Counted from the first letter of the stretch, positions 18,042-27,515 are shown. The stretch: 64,000 nucleotides of DNA from Bacillota bacterium (GCA_023402395.1 JAEYGI010000072.1:1-64000); one strand, 5' to 3'. A program made the numbers and translations. The notes: generated by a model from the letters alone, not told the origin.

Positions 18042-18869
18042 ATGAAAAGGTTCAAACTCGGGAATTGGGCGGAGATCGGAACTCACGCGGTGTTGATCTT
18101 CTTTTCGCTCTTTATTCTATTGCCAATCCTGTGGGTGCTGCGCACCTCGTTCGCCACCGACCGGATCGCCTATGAGCTTCCTCCCCGGCTTTTGTTCACG
18201 CCGGTCTTGAAGAATTACTTCGAACTGTTCACGGTCAATGACTTTTTTGCATATTTCCGCAACAGCCTGACGGTGGCGTTCGGCGTCACCCTGCTGGGAG
18301 TGCCCGTCGCGGCGCTCGGCGGGTATGCGTTCAGCCGCTACCGGATCGGTGGGACTCCGTTGCAGTTTTTGGTCCTCAGCACCCAGATGCTGCCCGGAAT
18401 CGTTCTGATCCTGCCCTTGTTCGCCATTTACCGGACCATCGGCCTGGTGGACACGGCCTTCGGCCTGATCCTGGCGTATCTCGCTTTCAACTTGCCATTT
18501 CTGGTCTGGCTGCTGATGGGGTTCTTCGCCGGGATTCCCCGGGAACTGGAGGAGTCGGGGCTGATTGACGGCTGCACTCCGATGAGCGCCTTTTTCCGGA
18601 TCATCTTCCCCATCGCCGCGCCGGGAATCATGTCCGCGGCGGTGATGAGCTTTATCTTTGCCTGGAACGAATTTCTGTTCGCACTGATCCTGTCCGGTTC
18701 CAAAACCGGCATGATCCCGGTGGCCCTGGCCGCCATGCAAACCCATCGCGGAGTGATGATCGGGAAGCTGTCCGCCGCCACGATCATCGCCATTTTGCCG
18801 ATGATTCTGATCTCCGGCTGCGTCCAGAAATATCTGGTGCGGGGCCTTAGCTTTGGAGCGATCAAATAG
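18042..18869 (+). CDS. Carbohydrate ABC transporter permease, MalG type
   Basis: Predicted 275-residue inner-membrane permease with about six membrane segments, the first near residues 12-32. The EAA loop reads EESGLIDGCTPMSAFFRII followed by FPIAAPG, and the protein ends GLSFGAIK, as MalG-like permeases do. The ATG at 18042 has a GGAAAGGGGG box; a TTG nine bases earlier is less likely. The gene order permease, binding protein, permease is unusual, since the binding protein normally comes first. No ATPase gene is in the operon. Confidence 0.9.
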   Translation: MKRFKLGNWAEIGTHAVLIFFSLFILLPILWVLRTSFATDRIAYELPPRLLFTPVLKNYFELFTVNDFFAYFRNSLTVAFGVTLLGVPVAALGGYAFSRYRIGGTPLQFLVLSTQMLPGIVLILPLFAIYRTIGLVDTAFGLILAYLAFNLPFLVWLLMGFFAGIPRELEESGLIDGCTPMSAFFRIIFPIAAPGIMSAAVMSFIFAWNEFLFALILSGSKTGMIPVALAAMQTHRGVMIGKLSAATIIAILPMILISGCVQKYLVRGLSFGAIK

Positions 18870-18950
18870 GATGGGAGGTGTTGCCCGGTTGTTTGGCGCG
18901 AGCCGTCCGTTGTCGGGTAATTCAAAAGTAACAACAAAGGTGGGATTGTC

Positions 18951-20234
18951 ATGAAAAAATGGATTTTGTCCGTCGTGGGTCTGCTGTTGATCGCGGGCGC
19001 CACCCTGTCGGGGATTCAGGCCGCTCCGAAAGTCACGATCAAAGCTTTGATGGAGGACATTCCGGAGAACCGGATCGTCGAGGAACTGCTGCCGGAGTTC
19101 GAACGCCAAACCGGCATCGCGATCAAATTCGAGTTCGTGCAGTACGGCGATATGCACGCCAAGCTGATCACCCAGTTTTTGAGCCCCAATACCGAATACC
19201 AACTGATTCAGGTCGACAATTACTGGGCCGGCGAGTTTCCGGCCGCCGGGTGGCTTGAGCCGCTGGACAAATACGTCAGCCGCGACAAATTCGACTTGAA
19301 ACCCTATATCCCTTCCATGCTGCAAATGGTCGGATACTATGGCGGCAAGCTTTACATGATCCCGCAGTACAATTACGCCATGGGCCTGGTTTACCGTACC
19401 GATCTGCTGCAGGACGCCAAGCTGAAGCAGAAATTTCAGGAAGCGTACAAGCAGCCGCTGCAACTGCCGAAGACCGTGGCCGAATACGTCCGGCTGTGCG
19501 AGTTCATGAGCAAAAACGCCGGCGTCTCCGGCTCGGCCATGCAAGCCGGCCGGGGCGACCCGATCGTCATGGAATGGACCAACTATCTTTACGGCAACGG
19601 CGGCGCCTATTATGACAGCAAATGGCGCTCGGTGATTAACAGTCCGAAGGCCATTGCCGCCACCAAGCTCTATATCGAAAATATCAAGAAAGGCGCTCCC
19701 GAAGGCGCGCTCTCATACAATCTGGACGACGCTTACCGGGTTATGTCCCAGGGCAAGGCGTTCTCGATGATCTCCTATCACTGGATGCTGCCGCAATTGA
19801 ATGACCCGGCCAATTCCACGGTCGTCGGCAAAGTGGCCATCGCGCCGATGCCGGGCGGCGCCGGGCTGAACGGCGGCTGGGGCTGGGGCATCGCCCATAA
19901 CGCCCAGTCCAAAGAGGAAGTCTGGCAGTTTATTAAATGGATCGAGTCCAAGGAGATGGTGGTCCGCCGGGCCATCGCCGGCGGCGCGCCGACCCGCGCC
20001 GACGTTTTCGCCGACGCCAAGGTCGTTGCCAAATGGCCCTGGTATCCCATGGTCCAGTCGATCGTCGAGAAAGCCAAGCCGGTTCCGGAGTTCACCTATT
20101 CGACCCAGATGATCGAAGTGGTGGCCCGGGAGCTGTCGCTGGCCGCCACCGGGGAGAAGACGGTGGAAGCCGCTTTGAACCTGGCCGCCAAGGAACTGGA
20201 CGGCCTGGCCAAGAAGGCCAAATTGGCCAAGTAA
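18951..20234 (+). CDS. ABC transporter extracellular sugar-binding protein (MalE-like, family 1)
   Basis: Predicted 427-residue secreted binding protein. The signal peptide spans about residues 1-25 and ends in a type I site (GIQA-AP); there is no lipobox cysteine, as in the other binding protein of this window. The mature part shows the usual family features (ENRIVEELLPEFERQTGI near the N-terminus, GGWGWGIA late in the chain). It lies between two permease genes of the second importer. The ligand is probably a small sugar or polyol handled by the kinase and dehydrogenase upstream. Confidence 0.9.
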   Translation: MKKWILSVVGLLLIAGATLSGIQAAPKVTIKALMEDIPENRIVEELLPEFERQTGIAIKFEFVQYGDMHAKLITQFLSPNTEYQLIQVDNYWAGEFPAAGWLEPLDKYVSRDKFDLKPYIPSMLQMVGYYGGKLYMIPQYNYAMGLVYRTDLLQDAKLKQKFQEAYKQPLQLPKTVAEYVRLCEFMSKNAGVSGSAMQAGRGDPIVMEWTNYLYGNGGAYYDSKWRSVINSPKAIAATKLYIENIKKGAPEGALSYNLDDAYRVMSQGKAFSMISYHWMLPQLNDPANSTVVGKVAIAPMPGGAGLNGGWGWGIAHNAQSKEEVWQFIKWIESKEMVVRRAIAGGAPTRADVFADAKVVAKWPWYPMVQSIVEKAKPVPEFTYSTQMIEVVARELSLAATGEKTVEAALNLAAKELDGLAKKAKLAK

Positions 20235-20312
20235 CGGGCCAATCACGCACCGGGACGGGGCGGGCCGAGTCCGCCCCGCCCCCTCAATCTATTGTTAAGG
20301 CTGGGATGCTCC

Positions 20313-21218
20313 GTGAAACGAAATGAAACTTCCCGCGCGAACCCGTTGCAACGCAGCGAAAAAATGGCCGGGGCGCTATTCATCGCCCCGACCCTGCTCG
20401 GCCTGGCGGCCGTGATTCTGGTCCCGCTTCTGTATTCGCTGGCGATCAGTTTTTCGGATTATACCTTTATCCATCCGGAGATCACCGCCTTCGTCGGCTG
20501 GCAAAACTTTCAGGCGGCCTTCGGCGATCAGTACTTCTGGAATTCGGCCTGGGTCACCGTACTCTTCGTGGTGCTGGTGGTCGGGCTGGAACTGACCCTG
20601 GGGCTGGGCATCGCCCTCCTGTTGAACCGGGAGATCAAATTCAAGGGGTTGTATTACGCCATCCTGACCATCCCGATGGTGATGTCCCCGGTGGCGGTAG
20701 CCTTGATCTGGAAGATGCTGCTCCATCAGGAGCTGGGCATTGTCAACTACGCGCTGTCCTGGATCGGCTTGAACCCCGTCAATTGGCTGGGCAGCCCGCA
20801 CGGCACGCTGTTTACCATCGTGCTGGTGGATATCTGGCATCAGATCTCCTTTATGATCCTGGTGTTGCTGGCCGGGCTGGTCTCGTTGCCGATCGAGCCC
20901 TATCAGGCCGCCAAGATCGACGGCGCCAACGCCTTTCAGACCTTGTTTGCGATCACGCTGCCGCTGCTGAAGCCGGTGATCGCCACCGTGCTGCTGCTAC
21001 GGACGATCATGGCCTTCCGCACCTATGATTTGGTGTACATCATCACCAAGGGCGGACCGGGCGTTAGCACCGATGTCTTGAGCTATTTCATTTATAAGAA
21101 GACGTTTATGGGATTGGATCTGGCCCAGGCCTCGGCCATCAGTTGGGTGTTGTTGCTGTTGGTGCTGTTGATGGTGTTCGGCCTGTTCCGTTACATTAAG
21201 CAGGAGGAGACGGTCTAA
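20313..21218 (+). CDS. Carbohydrate ABC transporter permease, MalF type
   Basis: Predicted 301-residue inner-membrane permease completing the second importer. Membrane segments start near residue 22 (LFIAPTLLGLAAVILVPLL), and the EAA-type loop reads YQAAKIDGANAFQTLFAIT then LPLLKP. The start is uncertain: GTG at 20313 is preceded by a GGGA box, whereas a TTG at 20292 would add seven residues without a better signal. The stop is two bases before the next gene, which suggests translational coupling. Confidence 0.88.
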   Translation: MKRNETSRANPLQRSEKMAGALFIAPTLLGLAAVILVPLLYSLAISFSDYTFIHPEITAFVGWQNFQAAFGDQYFWNSAWVTVLFVVLVVGLELTLGLGIALLLNREIKFKGLYYAILTIPMVMSPVAVALIWKMLLHQELGIVNYALSWIGLNPVNWLGSPHGTLFTIVLVDIWHQISFMILVLLAGLVSLPIEPYQAAKIDGANAFQTLFAITLPLLKPVIATVLLLRTIMAFRTYDLVYIITKGGPGVSTDVLSYFIYKKTFMGLDLAQASAISWVLLLLVLLMVFGLFRYIKQEETV

Positions 21219-21220
21219 AA

Positions 21221-22045
21221 TTGGACGGGATGCTTACGGCCAAACAGGCGCTGGCGGTGGCGCTGGCCCGGGAGGCTGGCGCGCTCTTGCTCGGGGCCAG
21301 AAACGGCTTGACGGTCGAGGAGAAAGGCCAAGGGAACTGGGTGACCAATGCCGACCGGCAATCGGAAGAGTTGATCGCGGCCTCACTCCGGAAGGCTTTC
21401 CCGGAGGATCGGGTGCTCGGCGAGGAGAACGGCGGCGTGGCCCTGGCGGACTGCCGCGATTTGAACCGGCTCTGGATCATCGACCCCTTGGACGGCACCA
21501 GCAATTATGTGCGGGGTTTCGATCATTTCGCCGTTTCCATCGCCTATTGGGATGCCGGGCTGCCGCAAGTGGGGGTGGTCTTCGCCCCGGCCCGGCAGGA
21601 GCTGTTCGCGGCCGTCCGGGGCCGGGGGGCGTTCTTCAATCAGGCGCCAGCGCCGGCGCGGGTATCGGACCGGCGCCGACTGGCGGATTCATTCGTGGGA
21701 ACCGGCATCCCCTATGAGCCCGACCCCGAAGGCCATATCAATCTCGATCACATCGCCAATATCCTGCCCCGGCTTCACAGTTTCCGCTGCCTCGGCGCCT
21801 CGGCGCTGGATCTGGCTTATGTGGCGCTGGGCCGGCTCGACGGGTTTTGGGAATACGGGCTGGCCCCTTGGGATGTGGCGGCCGGGACTCTCCTGGTTCG
21901 GGAAGCCGGCGGCCGGGTGACCGGGTTCCGCGGGGAACCGGCCGATCCGTTCGCGGGGCGGATCGTGGCCAGCAACGGCCTGATTCACGAGCCGCTGTTG
22001 CAAATGCTGTCCCTGGGAAAGACGGGCCTGGCCGGGACGGGGTAA
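21221..22045 (+). CDS. Inositol-monophosphatase-family phosphatase
   Basis: Predicted 274-residue Mg-dependent phosphatase. The metal site motifs are intact: GEENGG (67-72), IDPLDGTSNY (87-96) and the late APWDVAAGTLLVREAGG. The family hydrolyses inositol phosphate, sugar phosphates or 3'-phosphoadenosine phosphates; in a sugar operon, a sugar phosphate is plausible. The likely start is TTG at 21221, two bases after the preceding stop and about 12 bases after CAGGAGGAGA; an ATG at 21230 is the alternative. It ends the DeoR operon. Confidence 0.87.
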   Translation: MDGMLTAKQALAVALAREAGALLLGARNGLTVEEKGQGNWVTNADRQSEELIAASLRKAFPEDRVLGEENGGVALADCRDLNRLWIIDPLDGTSNYVRGFDHFAVSIAYWDAGLPQVGVVFAPARQELFAAVRGRGAFFNQAPAPARVSDRRRLADSFVGTGIPYEPDPEGHINLDHIANILPRLHSFRCLGASALDLAYVALGRLDGFWEYGLAPWDVAAGTLLVREAGGRVTGFRGEPADPFAGRIVASNGLIHEPLLQMLSLGKTGLAGTG

Positions 22046-22232
22046 ACCGGCCCGGGTCCGCCCGAATTTGGTGTGTGGCTCGTCATGGCCGTTGATCGGC
22101 GGTTTGCCCCATAATCGACAGCTCTCTTAAAAGTGTCTCCCCGGATCCGCGTCTTCGAATTTTACTCGATTGATACTAACCAACTGCTGAAAATCAAGAA
22201 ACAATCCGCAGGGATTATCATACGGCAGGGAC

Positions 22233-22568
22233 CGCCGGACTTACGGCAAGGGTCGCCGCAGTCCCGGTGATCAATGCCGGAAGTCCGGCAACGAATGCCG
22301 ATGTTCCGGCATTGACTGCCTCAGTTGCGGCGACGACTGCCGTTACCCCGGCAATGAATGCCGTAGTTGCGGCAATCGATCCCGGAGGTCGGGCAATGAA
22401 TGCCGATGTTCCGGCATTGACCGCCGTAGTTGCGGCGACGAATGCCATAGTTTTGGCAATCAACGCCGGGACAGCGGCGATGGATGCCGGAGCTCCGGCG
22501 CTGAATGCCGTTGCATCGGCATGGCGCGCCGCGGGTTCGGCAATCGGCGCCGGACAATTGGGAGCGGA
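22233..22568. repeat. 21-bp phased dyad array B
   Basis: Sixteen units in exact 21-bp phase, starting at 22233 and ending at 22568, with the same TGCCG-N6-CGGCA dyad as array A. The last part is nearly identical to array A: four units (22464-22535) match 13313-13384 exactly. Relative to A, array B lacks two whole units just before this block. Several frames stay open through the array; none has a good ribosome binding site. It fills much of the 22046-22717 gap, where I see no other feature. Confidence 0.9.
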
Positions 22569-22717
22569 AAGGGCTGGCCATTGGAGAGTCCCGGGGGACG
22601 CAATGGCGCCTAAAGATAATAATTGTGGAGAGGCGCGGGCGAAAATTTGGCTTTTGGCCGGAGAATTGACACCTGCTTGGGCAGGGAAAAGCGGAACCGC
22701 GTGGAAAGAGATAAGCA

Positions 22718-23359
22718 ATGACGCTTAGCGGAGATTTGATTCAACTTATAAATAACAGGTGGTTTCGGCGGATGAATTTTAGGGACCAAATTGCCGCCTT
22801 TATTCCGGCCAATCCCCAGGAACGGCGGGATCAAGCGGTAATTCTCGATTATATCGGCAGCTTTCCCGACGATGTTTTGCTGCGGGACAATCCCTTTGCG
22901 CATGTTACCAGTTCCGGCTTTGTCATGAACCGGGATCTGGACCGGGTGTTACTGGTTCATCACAATTTGCGCGGCGTGTGGTCGTGGACCGGGGGCCACG
23001 CCGACGGGGATTCCGATTTATTGCGGGTCGCCCTGAAGGAAGCGACGGAAGAAACCGGGGTTCACGATCTGACGCCGCTCAGTCCCAAAATAGCCTCCCT
23101 TGATATTCTTCCGGTATACGGCCATCTCCGGCAAGGGGAGTATGTCAATGCCCACCTTCACCTTTCCGTCGCCTATATTCTGATTGGCGGCGCGATGGAG
23201 CCGTTAACCGTCAATGAAGCCGAAAACAGCGCGGTCGCTTGGTTCGGGCTGGACCGGTTTACCGGGGACCATTTTGACGCTCACGACGTATATCTGTATA
23301 ATAAGTTGATTCAGCGGGCGAAACAAATAGGCCGGGGCGGGGAGCGGGCGATGATTTAG
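22718..23359 (+). CDS. Nudix hydrolase
   Basis: Predicted 213-residue Nudix-fold hydrolase of a nucleoside diphosphate-linked substrate. The Nudix box is GHADGDSDLLRVALKEATEE followed by TG; compared with the consensus Gx5Ex7REUxEExGU it has Ser for the first Glu and Lys for Arg, while the metal-binding EE pair is kept. The substrate is unknown. The ATG at 22718 has GGAAAGAG upstream; a shorter start at 22771 (MNFRDQ) is possible. It stands alone between repeat array B and a structured leader region. Confidence 0.8.
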   Translation: MTLSGDLIQLINNRWFRRMNFRDQIAAFIPANPQERRDQAVILDYIGSFPDDVLLRDNPFAHVTSSGFVMNRDLDRVLLVHHNLRGVWSWTGGHADGDSDLLRVALKEATEETGVHDLTPLSPKIASLDILPVYGHLRQGEYVNAHLHLSVAYILIGGAMEPLTVNEAENSAVAWFGLDRFTGDHFDAHDVYLYNKLIQRAKQIGRGGERAMI

Positions 23360-23406
23360 TCAAATGTTCACGGCGTCCCGCTTGACAATGCGGACGCGGA
23401 GGAGTA

Positions 23407-23558
23407 CCCTTAAATTAAGGAAGTTAGTCATCACTAACACTAAAACCGGGTAATACTAACTTCCGGTAAGGGAACCGAATCGCCGGGGCCGGCGGTAATG
23501 AAGTCCGGCTAAGCAATAACCTCCGGCGCCGGCCGCCAGGAAGTACTGATTTTAAGGG
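23407..23558 (+). other. Structured stem-loop region upstream of pflB
   Basis: Nested inverted repeats. The outer arms are CCCTTAAAT (23407-23415) and TTTAAGGG (to 23558); an inner stem pairs GGAAGTTAGT (23419-23428) with ACTAACTTCC (23455-23464), and a GC-rich dyad covers about 23488-23535. It may be a structured 5' leader of pflB or another member of the hairpin-element class. I do not recognise a known riboswitch. Confidence 0.5.
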
Positions 23559-23749
23559 ATGGATGCCGCGACAGTTTGTTAATAAAAATGACAATCAACA
23601 TCAAGGCAGAGTTTACGAAGAGGGTTCAAATCAGTGATAAAATGAAAACAGAATCCTCTGACGGGGATGATCCAAAGGCTTGGCGTTTTTTAAAAATTGA
23701 ACCGGCGGGGACGCGGCAAGCCCTCCGCCGCGGAAAGGATGGGGAAGCC

Positions 23750-25969
23750 ATGGCTACCAAATTCAATTCGGGAAAGTGGAATCGCGAGATCAATGTGCGG
23801 GATTTCATTCAACGAAATTATGTTCCGTATGACGGGGACGAGAGCTTTCTGGCCTCTCCCACGGCCGTTACCGAACGGCTCTGGGCCAAAGTGAAGGAGT
23901 TGATGGACGAGGAACGCCAGCGCGGCGGGATCATGGATATCGATCCGGATACGATCTCGACGATCACCGCCCATCGGCCGGGGTATATTGATCGCGATCT
24001 GGAAACCATCGTGGGCCTGCAAACCGATGAGCCGTTGAAACGGGCGATCATGCCCTTCGGCGGAGTCCGGATGGTTCAGACCTCGCTGAAAACGTACCAA
24101 CGCGCCATGAATCCGGGAGTGGACAACGTCTTCAAGTACCGCAAGACCCATAATGACGGCGTTTTCGACGTTTATACCGAGGAGATGAAAAAAGCCCGGC
24201 ACACCGGGATCATTACCGGTTTACCGGACGCTTACGGCCGGGGCCGGATTATCGGCGATTACCGGCGGGTGGCGCTGTACGGCGTCGATTTTCTGATTGA
24301 GAAGAAAAAAGCGGCCAAGGCCAATTATGTCTTTGACATCATGGATTCGCAAGTGATTCAGCAGCGGGAGGAGCTCAGCGAGCAGATCCGCTCGCTTGAG
24401 GAGCTGAAGCAGATGGCGGCCGGCTATGGGTTTGACATCAGCCATCCCGCCCGGGATACCAAGGAGGCCATTCAGTGGCTGTACTTCGGGTATCTGGCCG
24501 CGGTCAAGGAGCAGAACGGCGCGGCCATGAGCATCGGCCGGATCTCGACTTTCCTGGACGTATACGCCGAGCAGGATTTGCGCGAAGGAAAGTATACCGA
24601 GGCCCAGATCCAGGAGCTGGTGGACCATTTCGTCATGAAACTGCGGATGGTGCGGTTCCTGCGCACTCCTTCCTATGATGAGTTGTTTTCCGGGGATCCG
24701 ACCTGGGTGACCGAGTCTTTGGCGGGGCTGGGAACGGACGGCCGGCACATGGTGACCCGGATGACTTACCGCTTCCTGCACACCCTGACCAACCTGGGCC
24801 CGGCCCCGGAACCGAACATGACGGTGCTGTGGTCGCCCCGGCTGCCCGAGAATTTCAAGCGGTACTGCGCCAAATTGTCGGTGGAGACCTCGTCGATTCA
24901 ATACGAGAACGATGAGCTGATGCGGGAGAAGTTCGGCGACGATTACGCCATCGCTTGTTGCGTGTCGGCGATGCGGGTCGGCAAACAGATGCAGTTCTTC
25001 GGCGCCCGGGCCAATCTGGCCAAGGCTCTGCTGTACGCGATCAACGGCGGCAAGGACGAGATATACGGGGAGCAGGTCGGGCCGGCGTTCGCGCCGATCA
25101 CTTCCGAATACCTGGACTACGAAGAGGTGCGGGAACGGTTCGAGCAGATGATGGAATGGCTGTCGAAGCTGTATATCAACACCCTGAACATCATTCATTA
25201 TATGCACGACAAGTATAGCTATGAACGGATTCAAATGGCCTTGCACGACGAGGAGATTTTGCGCACCTCGGCCTGCGGCATCGCCGGGCTGTCGGTGGTG
25301 GTCGATTCGCTTTCCGCCATCAAGCACGCCCGGGTCAAAGTGCTCCGCAACGAGAAAGGCCTGGCCGTCGACTACGAGGTCGAGGGGGATTATCCCCAGT
25401 TCGGCAACAATGATCCGTCCGTGGATGAGATCGCCGTGGACGTGGTGCGGAACTTCATGAACAAACTCAGCAAGCACAAAACCTACCGCCACAGCAAGCC
25501 GACCCTGTCGGTGCTGACCATCACTTCCAACGTGGTCTACGGCAAGAAGACCGGCAGCACCCCGGACGGCCGGAAGCAAGGCGAGCCGTTCGCGCCCGGC
25601 GCCAATCCCATGCACAAACGGGACACCAAGGGCTGCGTCGCCTCGATGGCTTCGGTGGCGAAGCTCCCGTATGACTATAGCGAGGACGGCATTTCCTATA
25701 CGTTCTCGATTGTCCCGGGCGCGCTGGGGAAAACCGAGGCGGAGCGGGAACGAAATCTCTATCTGCTGATGGACGGATATTTCTCGGACGGCGGGCATCA
25801 TATCAACGTCAATGTTTTGAACCGGGAAGTGTTGCTGGACGCCATGGATCATCCGGAGAAGTATCCGCAGTTGACCATCAGGGTCTCCGGGTACGCGGTT
25901 AACTTCATCAAACTCAGCCGGGAGCAACAACTGGATGTGATCAACCGGACGTTCCACGAACGGTTTTAG
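23750..25969 (+). CDS. pflB: Formate acetyltransferase (pyruvate formate-lyase)
   Basis: Predicted 739-residue glycyl-radical enzyme converting pyruvate and CoA to formate and acetyl-CoA in anaerobic fermentation. It is strongly similar to E. coli PflB along the whole chain (NVRDFIQRNY, IVGLQTDEPLKRA, YGRGRIIGDYRRVALYG). The adjacent active-site cysteines are Cys403-Cys404 (IACCVSAM) and the radical glycine is Gly714 in RVSGYAV. The frame is open further upstream to about 23588, but the ATG at 23750 has an AAGGATGGGG box and fits the homologous N-terminus. The activase gene follows 129 bp downstream. Confidence 0.96.
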   Translation: MATKFNSGKWNREINVRDFIQRNYVPYDGDESFLASPTAVTERLWAKVKELMDEERQRGGIMDIDPDTISTITAHRPGYIDRDLETIVGLQTDEPLKRAIMPFGGVRMVQTSLKTYQRAMNPGVDNVFKYRKTHNDGVFDVYTEEMKKARHTGIITGLPDAYGRGRIIGDYRRVALYGVDFLIEKKKAAKANYVFDIMDSQVIQQREELSEQIRSLEELKQMAAGYGFDISHPARDTKEAIQWLYFGYLAAVKEQNGAAMSIGRISTFLDVYAEQDLREGKYTEAQIQELVDHFVMKLRMVRFLRTPSYDELFSGDPTWVTESLAGLGTDGRHMVTRMTYRFLHTLTNLGPAPEPNMTVLWSPRLPENFKRYCAKLSVETSSIQYENDELMREKFGDDYAIACCVSAMRVGKQMQFFGARANLAKALLYAINGGKDEIYGEQVGPAFAPITSEYLDYEEVRERFEQMMEWLSKLYINTLNIIHYMHDKYSYERIQMALHDEEILRTSACGIAGLSVVVDSLSAIKHARVKVLRNEKGLAVDYEVEGDYPQFGNNDPSVDEIAVDVVRNFMNKLSKHKTYRHSKPTLSVLTITSNVVYGKKTGSTPDGRKQGEPFAPGANPMHKRDTKGCVASMASVAKLPYDYSEDGISYTFSIVPGALGKTEAERERNLYLLMDGYFSDGGHHINVNVLNREVLLDAMDHPEKYPQLTIRVSGYAVNFIKLSREQQLDVINRTFHERF

Positions 25970-26098
25970 TACGGCGAAGCGGCTCATCCATTCGGATGAG
26001 CCGTTTTGGCTATTGGGGGCGCGGCGCGGCGAAGGCCGCGCCAAACCGTCCCGGCGACGGGTCTAATTGGCTTGGGCGTCTGGAAGGAGGGGTTGAAG

Positions 26099-26815
26099 AT
26101 GAAAGGCTATGTGCATTCGGTAGAAACCTTCGGCACCGTGGATGGCCCCGGCATCCGCTACGTGGTGTTTTTCCAGGGCTGTCCGCTGCGGTGTAAATTC
26201 TGCCATAATCCGGACACCTGGCGTTGCGGCGCGGGCCGGGAAATGGACGCGGCCGAGGTGGTTGAGGATATTCTGAAATACCGCAACTATATCCAATCGG
26301 GCGGAGTGACCCTTTCCGGCGGCGAACCGCTGCTGCAGCCGGAGTTTGCCGCGGCAATCCTGCGGGGCTGCGCGGAGCATGGCATTCACACTGCCGTGGA
26401 TACGTCGGGGATCGTTCCGCTTTCAAATTGCCGGGAGGCCGTGGATGCGGCCAATTTGATCCTGCTGGATATCAAGCATATCGACGCCGCCAAAGCCCGT
26501 GAGCTTACGGGCCAGGACAACCGGAACGCATTGGAATTGCTGGACTATTGCGAACGGACCGGAAAGGAGGTCTGGATCCGGCATGTGGTGATCCCCGGCC
26601 TCACCGACGATCCGGAACCTCTGGAGCGGATGGCGCGCTATTTGAGCGGCTTTACCACAATCCGGCGCATCGAGATTCTTCCCTTTCACAAAATGGGGGA
26701 ATTCAAATGGAAGCAGCTTGGATTGGAATATGAACTTGGTGATACCCCGGAACCGACGGCCGAGTCAATACAGCGGATCCGGGAGATCTTCATCAAGCAG
26801 GGGTTGCCGGTCTGA
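26099..26815 (+). CDS. pflA: Pyruvate formate-lyase activating enzyme
   Basis: Predicted 238-residue radical-SAM enzyme that installs the glycyl radical on PflB. The 4Fe-4S motif CPLRCKFC gives Cys28, Cys32 and Cys35, and the SAM-binding GGE motif (SGGEPLLQ) follows. N-terminal VETFGTVDGPGIRYVVF is diagnostic of PflA. The start is the ATG at 26099 with GGAGG eight bases upstream; a longer frame lacks such a signal. A rho-independent terminator lies shortly after the stop, closing a pflB-pflA unit. Confidence 0.96.
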   Translation: MKGYVHSVETFGTVDGPGIRYVVFFQGCPLRCKFCHNPDTWRCGAGREMDAAEVVEDILKYRNYIQSGGVTLSGGEPLLQPEFAAAILRGCAEHGIHTAVDTSGIVPLSNCREAVDAANLILLDIKHIDAAKARELTGQDNRNALELLDYCERTGKEVWIRHVVIPGLTDDPEPLERMARYLSGFTTIRRIEILPFHKMGEFKWKQLGLEYELGDTPEPTAESIQRIREIFIKQGLPV

Positions 26816-26842
26816 CAGGAGAGAACGGGGTTGGCCTGGATA

Positions 26843-26892
26843 AACAATGCCTTTGCCGGGCAGAATTTCTGGCGGAGGCATTGTTAAATTTT
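26843..26892 (+). terminator. Rho-independent terminator of pflBA
   Basis: Ten-base arms AACAATGCCT and AGGCATTGTT around a 23-base loop, followed by AAATTTT. It lies 28 bp after the pflA stop. Confidence 0.7.
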
Positions 26893-26967
26893 AGATCATA
26901 TATTGCATTTAAAACATATTTGTATTAATATCAAATATATAATAAATCTAAAACAGGAGGGATCGTC

Positions 26968-27507
26968 ATGAGATTGGTTGATCTGCCGGCCCCGGACTTT
27001 AAAATGGAAGCGGTAAGCGGCGACGGAGGCAAGTTTTTTCCAGTGAGTTTGAGCGATTACAAAGGAAAATGGCTGGTGCTATTCTTCTATCCCCTGGATT
27101 TCACCTTTGTCTGCCCCACTGAAATCACCGGGATCAGCGACCGGCTGCAACAGTTCACCGAATTGAAAGCGGAAGTGCTGGGCGTGAGCATTGACAGCAT
27201 CCATTCGCACAAGGCCTGGATCCGGACTGACAAAAATCAGGGTGGTTTGGGGAAGATCAATTACCCGCTGGCTTCGGACATTACCAAGGAAGTTTCCCGG
27301 AAATACGGGGTGCTGCTGGAAGAGAGCGGCGTGGCGCTACGGGGCTTGTTTATCATCGACCCCGAGGGCAAAGTACGGTATCAGGTAGTCCACGACCTCA
27401 ACGTCGGGCGGAGCGTCTCCGAAACTGTCCGGGTGCTGCAGGCGTTGCAGTCCGGCCAGCTTTGCCCCATTGAGTGGGCGCCCGGGCAAGCGCATTTGAA
27501 AGGGTGA
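26968..27507 (+). CDS. Peroxiredoxin, AhpC/Prx1 2-Cys type
   Basis: Predicted 179-residue thiol peroxidase reducing hydrogen peroxide and organic peroxides. The peroxidatic cysteine is Cys49 in FTFVCPTE and the resolving cysteine Cys166 in GQLCPIEW, giving a typical 2-Cys enzyme. The ATG has an AGGAGG box. It is a single-gene unit with an AT-rich upstream region and a strong terminator behind it. Next to an oxygen-labile pyruvate formate-lyase, a role in oxygen defence makes sense, although that pairing is only positional. The electron donor is not encoded nearby. Confidence 0.94.
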   Translation: MRLVDLPAPDFKMEAVSGDGGKFFPVSLSDYKGKWLVLFFYPLDFTFVCPTEITGISDRLQQFTELKAEVLGVSIDSIHSHKAWIRTDKNQGGLGKINYPLASDITKEVSRKYGVLLEESGVALRGLFIIDPEGKVRYQVVHDLNVGRSVSETVRVLQALQSGQLCPIEWAPGQAHLKG

Positions 27508-27515
27508 AACGGTTC

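Noticed and set aside
22233..22568. CRISPR array
   Set aside because: Units are only 21 bp, directly abutting and similar along their whole length; there are no unique spacers and no cas genes in the window.
23576..23749. N-terminal extension of PflB
   Set aside because: The frame is open upstream, but homology to E. coli PflB and the AAGGATGGGG box place the start at 23750.
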